In this document: piece after piece, positions 26,520 to 35,250 of the stretch
How positions within the stretch are numbered: position 1 is the first letter of the stretch
How the letters are laid out: every line of letters begins with the position of its first letter
Source of the DNA: Agarivorans sp. TSD2052
Lineage (GTDB): Bacteria; Pseudomonadota; Gammaproteobacteria; Enterobacterales; Celerinatantimonadaceae
DNA length: 64,000 nucleotides
Direction of reading: 5' to 3'
NCBI RefSeq assembly: GCF_023238625.1
Contig: NZ_CP096670.1
Location: forward strand, 3,390,501-3,454,500
Notes under the pieces: generated by a model
The model's database searches: none
Told to the model about the DNA's origin: nothing
What the model saw: only the letters and a program-made list of their open reading frames with translations
Program-made: the position numbers and the translations under genes

Positions 26520-27905
26520 ATGATGACAATTTGGAACAAGTTGAATAAAGAAGGAAATAAAGCCGCTCAAATTGTTGAGCAGCTAAGAGAGTTAGTCGCC
26601 AGTAGCTCTCTGCTACCCGGAGAAAAACTGCCTCCTCAACGGCATTTAGCCGAGTGGCTTGAAGTCACCGTGGGCACCATAAGCCGAGCTTATACCCAAG
26701 CCGAGCAGCAAGGCATAATTGAATCTAGAACCGGTAGCGGAAGCTATGTAAAAAAAATGCCTGACTACCAACAGCAATGGGGAAGCCTAAAAGGGGATAA
26801 CCAAAACATAGGCTTATGGCAAAATACGGCGTTTACCCAAGCTAGGGCTCAGCACTTAAGTCAGTTACTGCAAGGCTATAGCCAAGCAGGTGAACAGTTG
26901 GATGACTTGCTAGATAACGACTTCAGTCAAAACATCATCAGCCAACGCCAAGCGATGTGTAGTTGGACGAATCAACAAGGTTTTCACTTTAAGCCTGAAC
27001 AGTTGTTTTTTTCCTATGGGGCACAACATGGCCTACACCTATGTTTAATTGCTATGGATTTAGTTGGTGAGCGCGTTCTTTGCGAATCTTTGTGTTACCC
27101 CGGTCTGATTACCTTGGCCAAACAGCTTAAGATTGAATTAAAGGGCCTGAAGCTAGACCAACAGGGGATCTGCCCAATCGACCTGTTGCATCATATTGAA
27201 AAGTTTCACCCCAAAGCCCTCTACCTCACCCCGACTTTGCAAAACCCCACTACCGCAATTATGTCTGAGCAGCGGCGCCTAGAAATTATCGAGATTTGTC
27301 AGCAACACCAAGTGATCATTATTGAGGATGACGTATGTGGTTTACTGCCAGATCAGCGCCCCAGGTCAATGGTTGAGATTGCTCCCGAGCAAGTCATCTA
27401 TCTAAATAGTTTTTCTAAAGGAGCATTTAAGGGCTTACGTTTTGCTTATCTACACGCGCCAAAACACCTAAATGATGCACTTAACAGCGCGATTCGAGGA
27501 AGTGTGTGGAATATTAGCCCCTTGTTGGTTGATATCGCCATTCAGTGGATCCAAGCAGGCCATGCCGATCAAGCACTCATCGAGCAGCGCCGCAGGGTGA
27601 ACCAGCGGGCCCAGTTGCTTCATCATCATATGGCGGGCTTAGATTACACCTACCAACCAGGCGGCTTACACTGTTGGTTGAAGCTCCCCTCTGGGTGGCG
27701 TTGCGCCCAATTTGTAGAAGCGGCTAGGCAACAAGGCGTAGAAGTGGCCTCGGCTGAACACTTTGTGGTTGATAACCAAGCGAGCCCTAACGCTGTTCGT
27801 TTGTCATTAGGCCAGGCGGAATCAAACCTTTTACTAGATGAAGCCTTAGCTAAACTGGCCATATTACTAAACTGCGGCCCCAGCATCCCCACACAAATCA
27901 TCTAA
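26520..27905 (+). CDS. MocR family regulator, GntR HTH plus aminotransferase domain
   Basis: A 461-residue MocR-type protein. Residues 1-75 are a GntR winged helix (GEKLPPQRHLAEWLEVTVGT, then ISRAYTQAEQQGIIESRTGS). Residues 115-450 are a class I PLP aminotransferase fold with TPTLQNPTTAIM, the ribose-phosphate Asp in IIEDDVCGLL and the PLP-binding Lys in YLNSFSKGAFKGLRFAY. MocR proteins use the aminotransferase part to sense PLP or an amino-acid aldimine. The divergent LysE-type exporter and shared palindrome suggest control of amino-acid efflux. A hairpin follows at 27935. Confidence 0.92.
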   Translation: MMTIWNKLNKEGNKAAQIVEQLRELVASSSLLPGEKLPPQRHLAEWLEVTVGTISRAYTQAEQQGIIESRTGSGSYVKKMPDYQQQWGSLKGDNQNIGLWQNTAFTQARAQHLSQLLQGYSQAGEQLDDLLDNDFSQNIISQRQAMCSWTNQQGFHFKPEQLFFSYGAQHGLHLCLIAMDLVGERVLCESLCYPGLITLAKQLKIELKGLKLDQQGICPIDLLHHIEKFHPKALYLTPTLQNPTTAIMSEQRRLEIIEICQQHQVIIIEDDVCGLLPDQRPRSMVEIAPEQVIYLNSFSKGAFKGLRFAYLHAPKHLNDALNSAIRGSVWNISPLLVDIAIQWIQAGHADQALIEQRRRVNQRAQLLHHHMAGLDYTYQPGGLHCWLKLPSGWRCAQFVEAARQQGVEVASAEHFVVDNQASPNAVRLSLGQAESNLLLDEALAKLAILLNCGPSIPTQII

Positions 27906-27934
27906 TCGAGTAAAGTGGGTGAGAAACTTGCATC

Positions 27935-27962
27935 TGCGCTAGTCTGTACCTAGACTAGCGCA
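27935..27962 (+). terminator. hairpin after the MocR-type gene
   Basis: A perfect 11-bp stem (27935-27945 with 27952-27962), 6-base loop, 29 bases after the stop; a weak T-containing stretch (TTATCATC) follows. Confidence 0.6.
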
Positions 27963-28014
27963 TTATCATCAGCTTTCGTTTGATGCCCTTTCTTATCAAT
28001 ACAGAGACTACACT

Positions 28015-28857
28015 TTGTTAAGCTATCGCCACTCTTATCACGCGGGTAATTTTGCCGACGTACTAAAGCATTTAGTACAACAGCGAATTCTTACTCATCT
28101 CACTCAAAAAGATAAACCTCTTTGTTATATCGATACTCACGCTGGCGCCGGTGCGTATAGCTTAAATAGCCCTGAAGCTAAGAAAAAGAGTGAGTATGAA
28201 AACGGCATTGGCAAACTGTGGGACGCTGAAGATTTACCGCAGTTGCTAAAAAACTATTTAAAACTGGTGAACCAACTGCACCCAGAAAAAACCCGCCAGT
28301 ATTACCCGGGCTCACCGTGGATCGCTAAAATGATGCTGCGCCGTGATGACCGACTGTTTTTGCACGAGTTACACCCTAGTGAGCAAGCGCCTTTAAGTAG
28401 TTTGTTTCAACGCGATCGTCGCTGTAAAATTCGCCAAGAAAACGGCCACCAAAGCTGTGTGGCACTAATGCCCCCTAAAGAACGTCGAGGCTTAGTATTA
28501 ATTGATCCGTCCTATGAAGTGAAAGACGAGTATCGCACCGTGGTAAGCACTTTAGTTGAGTCTCACAAACGCTTTGCTTCTGGTACTTATGCCTTGTGGT
28601 ACCCGGTCGTTGAACGCTTTCGTATCGATAAGCTCGAAAAAGCCTTAATCCGTAGCGGCATGACCAATATTCAACTGTTTGAATTAGGTATTCAGCACGA
28701 CAGCGATGAGTTTGGTATGACTGCCAGTGGCATGATTGTTATCAACCCACCGTGGACCTTGATGAAAGAAATGCAAGAGGTGTTACCTTACTTAGCCGAA
28801 ACCTTAGGTGAAAACGGCGAAGGCAATTGGCGCGCCGAAGTGCTAGTAGAAGAATAA
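28015..28857 (+). CDS. rlmJ: 23S rRNA (adenine(2030)-N6)-methyltransferase RlmJ
   Basis: A 280-residue protein, full length for RlmJ. MLSYRHSYHAGNFADVLKH is the family N terminus, and this fixes the start at a TTG codon at 28015. DTHAGAGAYSL is the SAM-binding loop, and LVLIDPSYEVKDEY contains the DPPY-type catalytic tetrad as DPSY. It methylates N6 of A2030 in 23S rRNA before 50S assembly. The gene stands alone, with hairpins on both sides. Confidence 0.95.
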   Translation: MLSYRHSYHAGNFADVLKHLVQQRILTHLTQKDKPLCYIDTHAGAGAYSLNSPEAKKKSEYENGIGKLWDAEDLPQLLKNYLKLVNQLHPEKTRQYYPGSPWIAKMMLRRDDRLFLHELHPSEQAPLSSLFQRDRRCKIRQENGHQSCVALMPPKERRGLVLIDPSYEVKDEYRTVVSTLVESHKRFASGTYALWYPVVERFRIDKLEKALIRSGMTNIQLFELGIQHDSDEFGMTASGMIVINPPWTLMKEMQEVLPYLAETLGENGEGNWRAEVLVEE

Positions 28858-28869
28858 AGCCCGCCTGCA

Positions 28870-28897
28870 GCGCATTTAAGCTGACACTTGAATGCGC
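28870..28897. terminator. bidirectional hairpin between rlmJ and thiK
   Basis: An 11-bp stem (28870-28880 with 28887-28897, one G-U pair) with a 6-base loop lies in the 41-base convergent gap. There is no strong T-run on either side. Confidence 0.55.
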
Positions 28898-28898
28898 G

Positions 28899-29711
28899 CT
28901 ATACCTTGATACTTTCTAACCAAGCCAAAGAACGCGGCATCAATAGTGGCTGTTCAGCCTGATATTGCCAATACCAGGCCAAGTCTAACAATGTCACACC
29001 TTTTTCTAATAATGCAAATTGTTCAAGACCTAGGTCGGATAGCTTGAGCAATTGCTGGCGCTGCTCAATGTTCACCGGACAGCGCACCGACACGCTGGCT
29101 GCATCCCAGCCAAGCATAGAGGTAGCCGCATACTCCCAATCTAATACCAACAGTTTTTGCTGAGGCGTAACGAGCAAATTTTCAAGGTGTAAGTCATGAT
29201 GATTAAAGGCCGTAGCGCTTGGCCAATTTTGCTGTTCTATCCAACGTAAGGCCCGCTGTCGCCAGCCTTGTGCTTGAGCGTTTGTCACATCACAAACGTA
29301 ATGTGTTAGGTAACCAAGCATATCAAAATGTGGCAAGCCCTTACCGGCTTTTGGTAATTGCTGAAGTATCATTAATAGCTGCTGCCAAAGCACTGGTTGT
29401 CGCCATTGATTATGGCTCACTACCTCGCCTTGTTGATAATAATACAGTAAAAAATGACTACTATTACTCAATGGGTGTAACTTGATCGCCCAAGGAACTA
29501 AGTTAAGCTGTTGTAATACTTCTCTTTCGCGTTGATAATCCAAGCCATAACAAGGCTGATGCTGATTTAGACGCAATACTAACAGTTCGGTTTGCGTTTT
29601 AAGTAACCAAGAATGCTGATGGCCACCGCTTAAACGGTCGGCTTTCAGTAATGGTCCAAGGTGTAACTCTAGGTAACTTAAGACTGGTTCGGGTAATGCA
29701 AAACTCGGCAC
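28899..29711 (-). CDS. thiK: thiamine kinase-like aminoglycoside phosphotransferase-fold protein
   Basis: A 270-residue APH/choline-kinase fold protein. A short N-terminal lobe (LSGGHQHSWLLKTQTELLVL) is followed by the catalytic NHHDLHLENLLV (HxDxxxxN) and the metal-binding LDWEYAA. Its divergent position, 49 bases from thiBPQ, points to thiamine kinase (ThiK), which phosphorylates imported thiamine, rather than choline or aminoglycoside kinase. Start is GTG with a weak ribosome site. The first His of HHDLH replaces the more usual HGD. Confidence 0.75.
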   Translation of the reverse strand: MPSFALPEPVLSYLELHLGPLLKADRLSGGHQHSWLLKTQTELLVLRLNQHQPCYGLDYQREREVLQQLNLVPWAIKLHPLSNSSHFLLYYYQQGEVVSHNQWRQPVLWQQLLMILQQLPKAGKGLPHFDMLGYLTHYVCDVTNAQAQGWRQRALRWIEQQNWPSATAFNHHDLHLENLLVTPQQKLLVLDWEYAATSMLGWDAASVSVRCPVNIEQRQQLLKLSDLGLEQFALLEKGVTLLDLAWYWQYQAEQPLLMPRSLAWLESIKV

Positions 29712-29760
29712 ACTAAGTTCCGTAAGTGGTCACAGAAAAATTATTATCAAGGAGTGTAAG

Positions 29761-30744
29761 ATGAAAAAACTGCTATGGCTAGCATGCTGTGCATTGAGTG
29801 TAGTAGGCTTTAATAGCCAAGCTAAAACCGAACTATCCGTATATACCTACCAAAGTTTTGTTTCTGATTGGGGACCTGGACCAGCACTAACTAAAGCCTT
29901 TGAACGCCAATGTGACTGCACGATTTCGTGGGTAGGTTTAGATGATGGTGTGGCTATTTTAAATCGCTTGAAACTAGAAGGTAAGCGCAACAAAGCCGAC
30001 ATTATTCTAGGCTTAGACACCAACTTAATCCCTGAAGCCAACGCTATTGATTCGGTACAAGCCCATCAATTAACACTGCCCCCGCTTGCCATTGACTGGC
30101 AAGATAATAACTTTGTGCCGTTTGACTATGGCTACTTCGCCTTTGTCTACAATACTGAAAAATTAGCCAAAGCCCCAAGCTCTATGCAAGAGCTAATTAA
30201 CGACTTTGACGGCACCATTTTGTATCAGGATCCACGAACTAGCACACCAGGTCAGGGCTTGATGTTGTGGATTAAAGCCTTATACGGTGACCAAGCAACT
30301 CAAGCGTGGGACAAGCTCAAAACCAAAACAGTGACAGTGACTAAAGGCTGGAGCGAAGCTTACGGCATGTTCTTAAAGGGTGAAGCAGATTTAGTACTAA
30401 GCTACACCACCTCCCCTGCCTATCACATGGTCGCAGAGCAAGAAAATCGCTACCAAGCAGCTGAGTTCAGCGAAGGGCATATGAGCCAAGTAGAAGTAGC
30501 GGCTATTAGCTCAACCAGTCAAAATGTTGAATTATCTCAGCAATTTTTACAGTTTTTGCTTGGTGAAGAAGCACAACAAATCATCGCCACCAGCAATTGG
30601 ATGCTACCGGTTAATCCAAAGGCAGAGTTGCCTGAAGCATTTTCAAGCTTGATAATGCCAAAGCCTCTTAGTATCGACAATCAAACAGTCAGTAAACAAC
30701 GTCAGCAATGGACCAAAGAGTGGCGGAACGCAGTAAGCCAATAA
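29761..30744 (+). CDS. thiB: thiamine ABC transporter, substrate-binding protein ThiB
   Basis: A 327-residue periplasmic protein with signal peptide MKKLLWLACCALSVVGFNSQ then AKTEL. It aligns with E. coli TbpA/ThiB: LSVYTYQSFVSDWGPGPALT, then VGLDDGVAILNRL and KADIILGLDTNL. It binds thiamine and its phosphates. AAGGAG precedes the ATG by six bases. It is the first gene of thiBPQ, 10 bases before thiP. The 49-base gap to thiK has no room for the TPP riboswitch that precedes this operon in many relatives. Confidence 0.95.
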   Translation: MKKLLWLACCALSVVGFNSQAKTELSVYTYQSFVSDWGPGPALTKAFERQCDCTISWVGLDDGVAILNRLKLEGKRNKADIILGLDTNLIPEANAIDSVQAHQLTLPPLAIDWQDNNFVPFDYGYFAFVYNTEKLAKAPSSMQELINDFDGTILYQDPRTSTPGQGLMLWIKALYGDQATQAWDKLKTKTVTVTKGWSEAYGMFLKGEADLVLSYTTSPAYHMVAEQENRYQAAEFSEGHMSQVEVAAISSTSQNVELSQQFLQFLLGEEAQQIIATSNWMLPVNPKAELPEAFSSLIMPKPLSIDNQTVSKQRQQWTKEWRNAVSQ

Positions 30745-30754
30745 GCCACTTATA

Positions 30755-32317
30755 ATGCCCAAGTTAGCAGCGCTATTAGGCTATGCCGCCACAGCGACAA
30801 TCGCCTTGATTGTGGCTGTGGCTTTTTATGGTTTAGCCGAACAAGCTAAACAGCTTAGCTGGGCAGCATTTAATGACCCCTATTTATGGCGAGTTTTACG
30901 CTTTAGTCTTTGGCAAGCCTTAGCGTCTGCGGCGCTAGCGTGCGGAGGCGGAGTGCTGATTGCTAGAGCGTGGTTTTACTTGCAACCCAAGTCGTTGGCC
31001 TGGCAATTACGAATAGCCAATTTATGCTTTGTTAGCCCGGTTATTTTAGTTGTTCTAGGGTGCGTAGGCAGCTTTGGCTCAAATGGGTTTTGGCAACAGA
31101 TAAGCCCATTTTCATGGAATATATACGGATTACCTGGGATTTTAATCGCACATAGCTTCTTGAACATGCCGTTAATTGCCCGCTATTGCTACCTGCAATT
31201 TAACGATATTCCTGCCAGCTATTGGCGGCAAGCTAAACAACTAGGCTTCAGTGATTTACAGCGCTGGCGGAATGTAGAGTGGCCACTGCTCCGTTCTCGT
31301 CTAGCGGGTTTATTTGGCTTAGTATTTTTACTTTGCTTTGGTAGTTTCACCATTGTATTGGCACTAGGCGGTGGCCCTCGTAGCACCACTTTAGAAGTGG
31401 CAATTTATCAGGCTTTACGCTACGACTTTGATCCCTTATTTGCTTTGCAATGTGCCCTGTTGCAATTAATTATCGCCGCCAGTTTAGGTTGGTTATTATT
31501 AGGCCGAGAACAAGAAGACGCGCCCCGCCTTAAGCAATCCTATATCGAAAAAATTAACGCTTCTGCTGGCCTCTGTATGTTCTATCGTGTTGCTCTGAGC
31601 ATCTATTATCTATTCATACTATCAGTAACATTGGGGATTTTAAGCCCACTATTTACACTTAATTGGCACCAACTGCCTTGGGCTCAATGGCAAAGCAGTA
31701 TTACTTGGTCACTCAGTATTGCCTTACAAAGCACACTATGGGTAACGGTGTTGGGATTTTGCTTATTGGCCCACTACGCACATAACCTCAACCAACAGCG
31801 CCGCAGTAAAACCAATCGAATTCAAGAGCTCTTTGCCTCGGTCATGTTACTTGCGCCAGCGATGGTGATCACTACAGGCTTGTTTTTCTTTCTAATTCGA
31901 CGAACAGATATTGCTGAATATACGCAAGCCCTAGTCGCACTAATCAATGCCTTGATGAGCCTGCCATTTTTTATTCGTAGCTTAAAACCAGCGCTCAATG
32001 ACTTGGTGAAGCAATACCGTAAACTCAACCTCAGCTTAGCATTGCCAATGTCTAGTCAAATACGTTTTATTGCTTGGCCCTTGCTGCGAAAACCACTGAG
32101 TCTCGCCCTGGGTTTATCGATGGTATTATCTTTGGGGGATATGGGTGTCATCGCCTTGATAGGCAGTGTGGATGTCGTCACTTTACCGCTGTTGTTATAT
32201 CAACAATTGGGCACTTATCAATATGCGCTAGCCAGTGCAACCGGACTGATTATGTTGCTGTTATGCACCAGTATTTTCTATCTACTCGATCGTACCATAG
32301 GACGAAGCCCATGCTGA
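30755..32317 (+). CDS. thiP: thiamine ABC transporter, permease ThiP
   Basis: A 520-residue inner-membrane protein with two fused permease halves, about 12 TMs in all. Each half carries an EAA-type loop: SYWRQAKQLGFSDLQRWRNV in the first and a matching YRKLNLSLALPMSSQIRF in the second. The length matches ThiP of E. coli (536). It forms the channel for thiamine with ThiB and ThiQ. Its stop overlaps the thiQ start by seven bases. Confidence 0.93.
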   Translation: MPKLAALLGYAATATIALIVAVAFYGLAEQAKQLSWAAFNDPYLWRVLRFSLWQALASAALACGGGVLIARAWFYLQPKSLAWQLRIANLCFVSPVILVVLGCVGSFGSNGFWQQISPFSWNIYGLPGILIAHSFLNMPLIARYCYLQFNDIPASYWRQAKQLGFSDLQRWRNVEWPLLRSRLAGLFGLVFLLCFGSFTIVLALGGGPRSTTLEVAIYQALRYDFDPLFALQCALLQLIIAASLGWLLLGREQEDAPRLKQSYIEKINASAGLCMFYRVALSIYYLFILSVTLGILSPLFTLNWHQLPWAQWQSSITWSLSIALQSTLWVTVLGFCLLAHYAHNLNQQRRSKTNRIQELFASVMLLAPAMVITTGLFFFLIRRTDIAEYTQALVALINALMSLPFFIRSLKPALNDLVKQYRKLNLSLALPMSSQIRFIAWPLLRKPLSLALGLSMVLSLGDMGVIALIGSVDVVTLPLLLYQQLGTYQYALASATGLIMLLLCTSIFYLLDRTIGRSPC

Positions 32318-33012
32318 AGATAAACCAACTAAGCTGCCAGCGTGAACAACAGCTGTTTAATTACCAGTTAGACGTGGCGGCAGGAGAAGTGGTGGCCCTG
32401 TTAGGCGCGAGTGGTAGTGGTAAAAGTACGCTGTTAGAGCTTATTGCTGGTTTTGTACCCGCCACTTCTGGCGAGTTAATTTGGCAAGGGGAAAACATAT
32501 TACAACAACCCATTGCTCAACGCCCTGTCACCAGTTTGTTTCAGCAACACAATTTATTTCACCACCTTACTCTTGCCCAAAATATTGCATTAGGTATCGC
32601 CCCTTCCCTTAAACCCAGTAAAAACCAACAACAGCAAATTAGTGAAGTGGCTGACAGCTTGGGGATCGCAGATTTACTTCAGAAACGCCCAGACCAAGTG
32701 TCAGGTGGTCAGCAACAACGAGCGGCATTAGCGCGTTGCTTAGTCAGGCAACAACCTATCTTATTACTGGACGAGCCTTTTAGCGCACTCGATCCGATGC
32801 TGCGTTTAGAGTGCTTGGAGTTAGTTAAGCAGTTAGCAGAACAATGGCAGCTGGCGGTGTTAATGGTCACTCACCAATGGCAAGACGCCTCAAGAGTTGC
32901 CAAGCGTGTAGCCTTTATCGAACAAGGAAAAACTCAGCAGTTTGCTGAAACAGACACCTTACAGAACTACCCGGCCAATAGTCATATAGCCCATTACTTG
33001 GCCTGCAGCTGA
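32311..33012 (+). CDS. thiQ: thiamine ABC transporter, ATPase ThiQ
   Basis: A 233-residue ABC ATPase: Walker A LLGASGSGKSTLLELIAG, Q-loop LFQQHNLFHHL, signature VSGGQQQRAALARCL, Walker B ILLLDEPFSALDP and a MVTHQWQDA H-loop. The start is the ATG at 32311 (MLKINQLSCQRE), overlapping the thiP stop. The open frame continues upstream to 32074, but that part is out-of-frame thiP. It energises thiamine import and ends the operon. Confidence 0.94.
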   Translation: MLKINQLSCQREQQLFNYQLDVAAGEVVALLGASGSGKSTLLELIAGFVPATSGELIWQGENILQQPIAQRPVTSLFQQHNLFHHLTLAQNIALGIAPSLKPSKNQQQQISEVADSLGIADLLQKRPDQVSGGQQQRAALARCLVRQQPILLLDEPFSALDPMLRLECLELVKQLAEQWQLAVLMVTHQWQDASRVAKRVAFIEQGKTQQFAETDTLQNYPANSHIAHYLACS

Positions 33013-33078
33013 GAAAGGCTAAAGCTCATGTAACAGTGGCCGATATACTTGTTATTCAAGCTTAGAGGGGGCTTTATC

Positions 33079-33417
33079 ATGCAAGTTAATTACAATTTAC
33101 AAGCGGCCTCGCTAGAGTCTACTTATGCTGCCCGTACCCGCATAGAAAACACCGCCCCTAGGCAAACATTAAGCGAGTATACCGCGCGTAGACAAATGTC
33201 TAGCCCAGGCAGTGCGGTGTATAACGGTAATGACGTTCAGCCAAACCAATCAGCAACTCAATTGCGTGATGGCGACGATGCCAAGCAAGCTAACCGTAAG
33301 CAAATTCGCGAAGCGATGGGAAGAAGTGTTGATCAAGCGGCCACTCACATTCGTTTGTATTTTCAGTATATGGATGAAAAAAGTTCTCGCGGGCCACAGC
33401 TGTTAGCTAAAGCTTAA
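33079..33417 (+). CDS. hypothetical protein, 112 residues
   Basis: I do not recognise this protein. It is hydrophilic, with a disordered-looking Gln/Asn/Ser-rich middle and a C-terminal helix (REAMGRSVDQAATHIRLYFQ). It lacks a signal peptide, cysteines or membrane segments. The ATG at 33079 follows AGAGGGG by about 10 bases; an in-frame start at 33049 would pass through that ribosome site. It lies 66 bases after thiQ and could be read from the same transcript. Confidence 0.6.
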   Translation: MQVNYNLQAASLESTYAARTRIENTAPRQTLSEYTARRQMSSPGSAVYNGNDVQPNQSATQLRDGDDAKQANRKQIREAMGRSVDQAATHIRLYFQYMDEKSSRGPQLLAKA

Positions 33418-33687
33418 ACACTTATCCACAGTCAAGAATAAATCGGACCTAGAACCCGTTGGTTTAGCCATCGCCCCTCCACCAACATCCTTCGCTACAA
33501 CCCACTGATCATTTACGTCTATCAATCATTGAGTCTCTTCTTCTCACCAGCCTCCACCTTAGTACAAAAAACCAGCAAAAAAATCATAAATAAATTATTA
33601 ATTCAAAAATAACCACTAATCGGGTTCAAAATTTGCTAAAAGACCTTATGCAGCATTTTTTTGACTTATAGATTTAAGGACTAACTC

Positions 33688-35193
33688 TTGAACAAGGCAA
33701 TTTCTACAACCTTTTTAGCCACTTTATTGTTATCTGGATGTGGCGGTGGTGGTGACTCATCAGCACCCAGTGCCCCAAAATACAAGTGGCAAATTATTCA
33801 GTTACAAACGCAAAAAGAAAGTGAGATGAAATCTGGCTGTATTATCTATGGAACCTCAGAGACAGATGACAGCCGAGTGATGACCGCCTCCGTTGCGAAT
33901 ACTGGTTACAACATTCTATTTCACAATGCTGATGGCACTATCATTGACGAACACACCATCCCTGCCGCGGATGTTCCCAGCACGGGAATTGTCACCATTA
34001 ATAGTGCTTTAGTACCCGATGAAGGGTACGTATCTTTAGAAGAACTTGACCGAGACTTTACCGGGCAACCCGATGTGTACATGTTAAGTGTTGAAAAGTC
34101 TTTATTATCCGACTCGGTGTTTAGTGTGCGTAGTGCGCAAACGGGCAGTGATTGCTATAAAGGAAAAGACTACCGCACAACGGTTGATACCTCTGACACC
34201 GCGGCCTTAAGCGCATTGCAATTAAGCGGTGTTAGCTACTATAAAACCAGTTACTCGGCAGAGTTAGTCGCTGGCAGTGAAATATCGGCACACGTCCCTG
34301 TACGCTCACCTTTACCGGCCACTAAAAACACCTTGGTCACGGCGTTCTATGCTAGCGAAAATCAACAGCATACTGACCTCGCCTATTACGGGTTTATTGA
34401 GCCACAGTATATTTATGATACCGAAGACAGCGGCGATATCATCTCGGTGGAGCTTACTAGTGAAGACTTACTACCGATGTATTGGCAAGCGGCATCTAAC
34501 CTTAGTTTAGATGACGGTAGCGCAATACTGGCCATCCACAATAACAATAGCTATCACTGGCAAACCTTATATGAGCAGGTTGACGAATTTAGTATTTTCT
34601 CTAATAGCCGCTTAGTCAGCCACTGGGTGGGGCTTTTTTCTGGAAGCACATTAGACAGTCAATGGCAATTTGATAGCTTTGTAGCCATCGACTCAGATAG
34701 CTCAGCTGTAAGCCTTGAATTGCCCGATTTGGCATCCATCGATTCGGTTAATTTAAGCAGCAATTGCTCTAGCGAGTACTCCGCGGCCAGCTACTGCTTA
34801 GATAATGGTAATAGCTTCAGTAGCGAGCATTTTGCCTTGCAACGTAGCCAGCTACGTTTGCTGTCTCATGCTGATAGTCGCGTTTTTTATCAAACTATTT
34901 ATGCCCAGCCTAAGGCTGCTCAAGTGGTACTGCAAAGCAGCGCTTCAGAGTTACAAGTTAGCTCGGTAGACCGACTTGAATTAGCCCTGCTTAATGGCGA
35001 ATTATCAGCAGATAAGCGTGATTACTTCATGGCAAGTTATATGGATAGCCAAACCATTGCAGAAAGCAATATAGTGAATGAATTTAGTGATGCAAACGGT
35101 TTGGTCGTCACCCCTGAGGAGCTAGATAATTTGTATCTCAATATGCTGAAGAATACCTCTACCATCTCACACAATGCCAAAACTGGAAGTTAA
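33688..35193 (+). CDS. hypothetical lipoprotein
   Basis: A 501-residue protein with a clear lipoprotein signal, TLLLSGC18, followed by GGGGDSS; the Gly-rich run suggests outer-membrane sorting. The rest is acidic and rich in Ser, Thr and Asp, with many short beta strands and a few cysteines (for example SGCIIYG, SDCYKG, SNCSSEYSAASYC) that may form disulphides. Start is TTG, supported by TAAGGA seven bases upstream and by the signal peptide. I recognise no domain. Surface or periplasmic role likely. A very stable hairpin follows. Confidence 0.75.
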   Translation: MNKAISTTFLATLLLSGCGGGGDSSAPSAPKYKWQIIQLQTQKESEMKSGCIIYGTSETDDSRVMTASVANTGYNILFHNADGTIIDEHTIPAADVPSTGIVTINSALVPDEGYVSLEELDRDFTGQPDVYMLSVEKSLLSDSVFSVRSAQTGSDCYKGKDYRTTVDTSDTAALSALQLSGVSYYKTSYSAELVAGSEISAHVPVRSPLPATKNTLVTAFYASENQQHTDLAYYGFIEPQYIYDTEDSGDIISVELTSEDLLPMYWQAASNLSLDDGSAILAIHNNNSYHWQTLYEQVDEFSIFSNSRLVSHWVGLFSGSTLDSQWQFDSFVAIDSDSSAVSLELPDLASIDSVNLSSNCSSEYSAASYCLDNGNSFSSEHFALQRSQLRLLSHADSRVFYQTIYAQPKAAQVVLQSSASELQVSSVDRLELALLNGELSADKRDYFMASYMDSQTIAESNIVNEFSDANGLVVTPEELDNLYLNMLKNTSTISHNAKTGS

Positions 35194-35196
35194 GCC

Positions 35197-35243
35197 TTAA
35201 GCTTAAGCGTCGCTCAGATAACGCTGACGACGCTTAAGCTTAA
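35197..35243. terminator. long hairpin between convergent genes
   Basis: Perfect 16-bp arms (35197-35212 and 35228-35243), with an extra inner TCAG/CTGA pairing in the 15-base loop, fill the gap between the lipoprotein gene and the GGDEF-like gene. It has no T-run, so it may act as a bidirectional RNA 3'-end stabiliser or terminator. Confidence 0.6.
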
Positions 35244-35250
35244 CCACACA

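Noticed and set aside
29712-29760. TPP riboswitch ahead of thiB
   Set aside because: The gap is 49 bases and lacks the conserved CTGAGA-type element.
32074-32310. Upstream extension of the thiQ frame
   Set aside because: It is an out-of-frame shadow of thiP. The ABC domain begins at the ATG at 32311.
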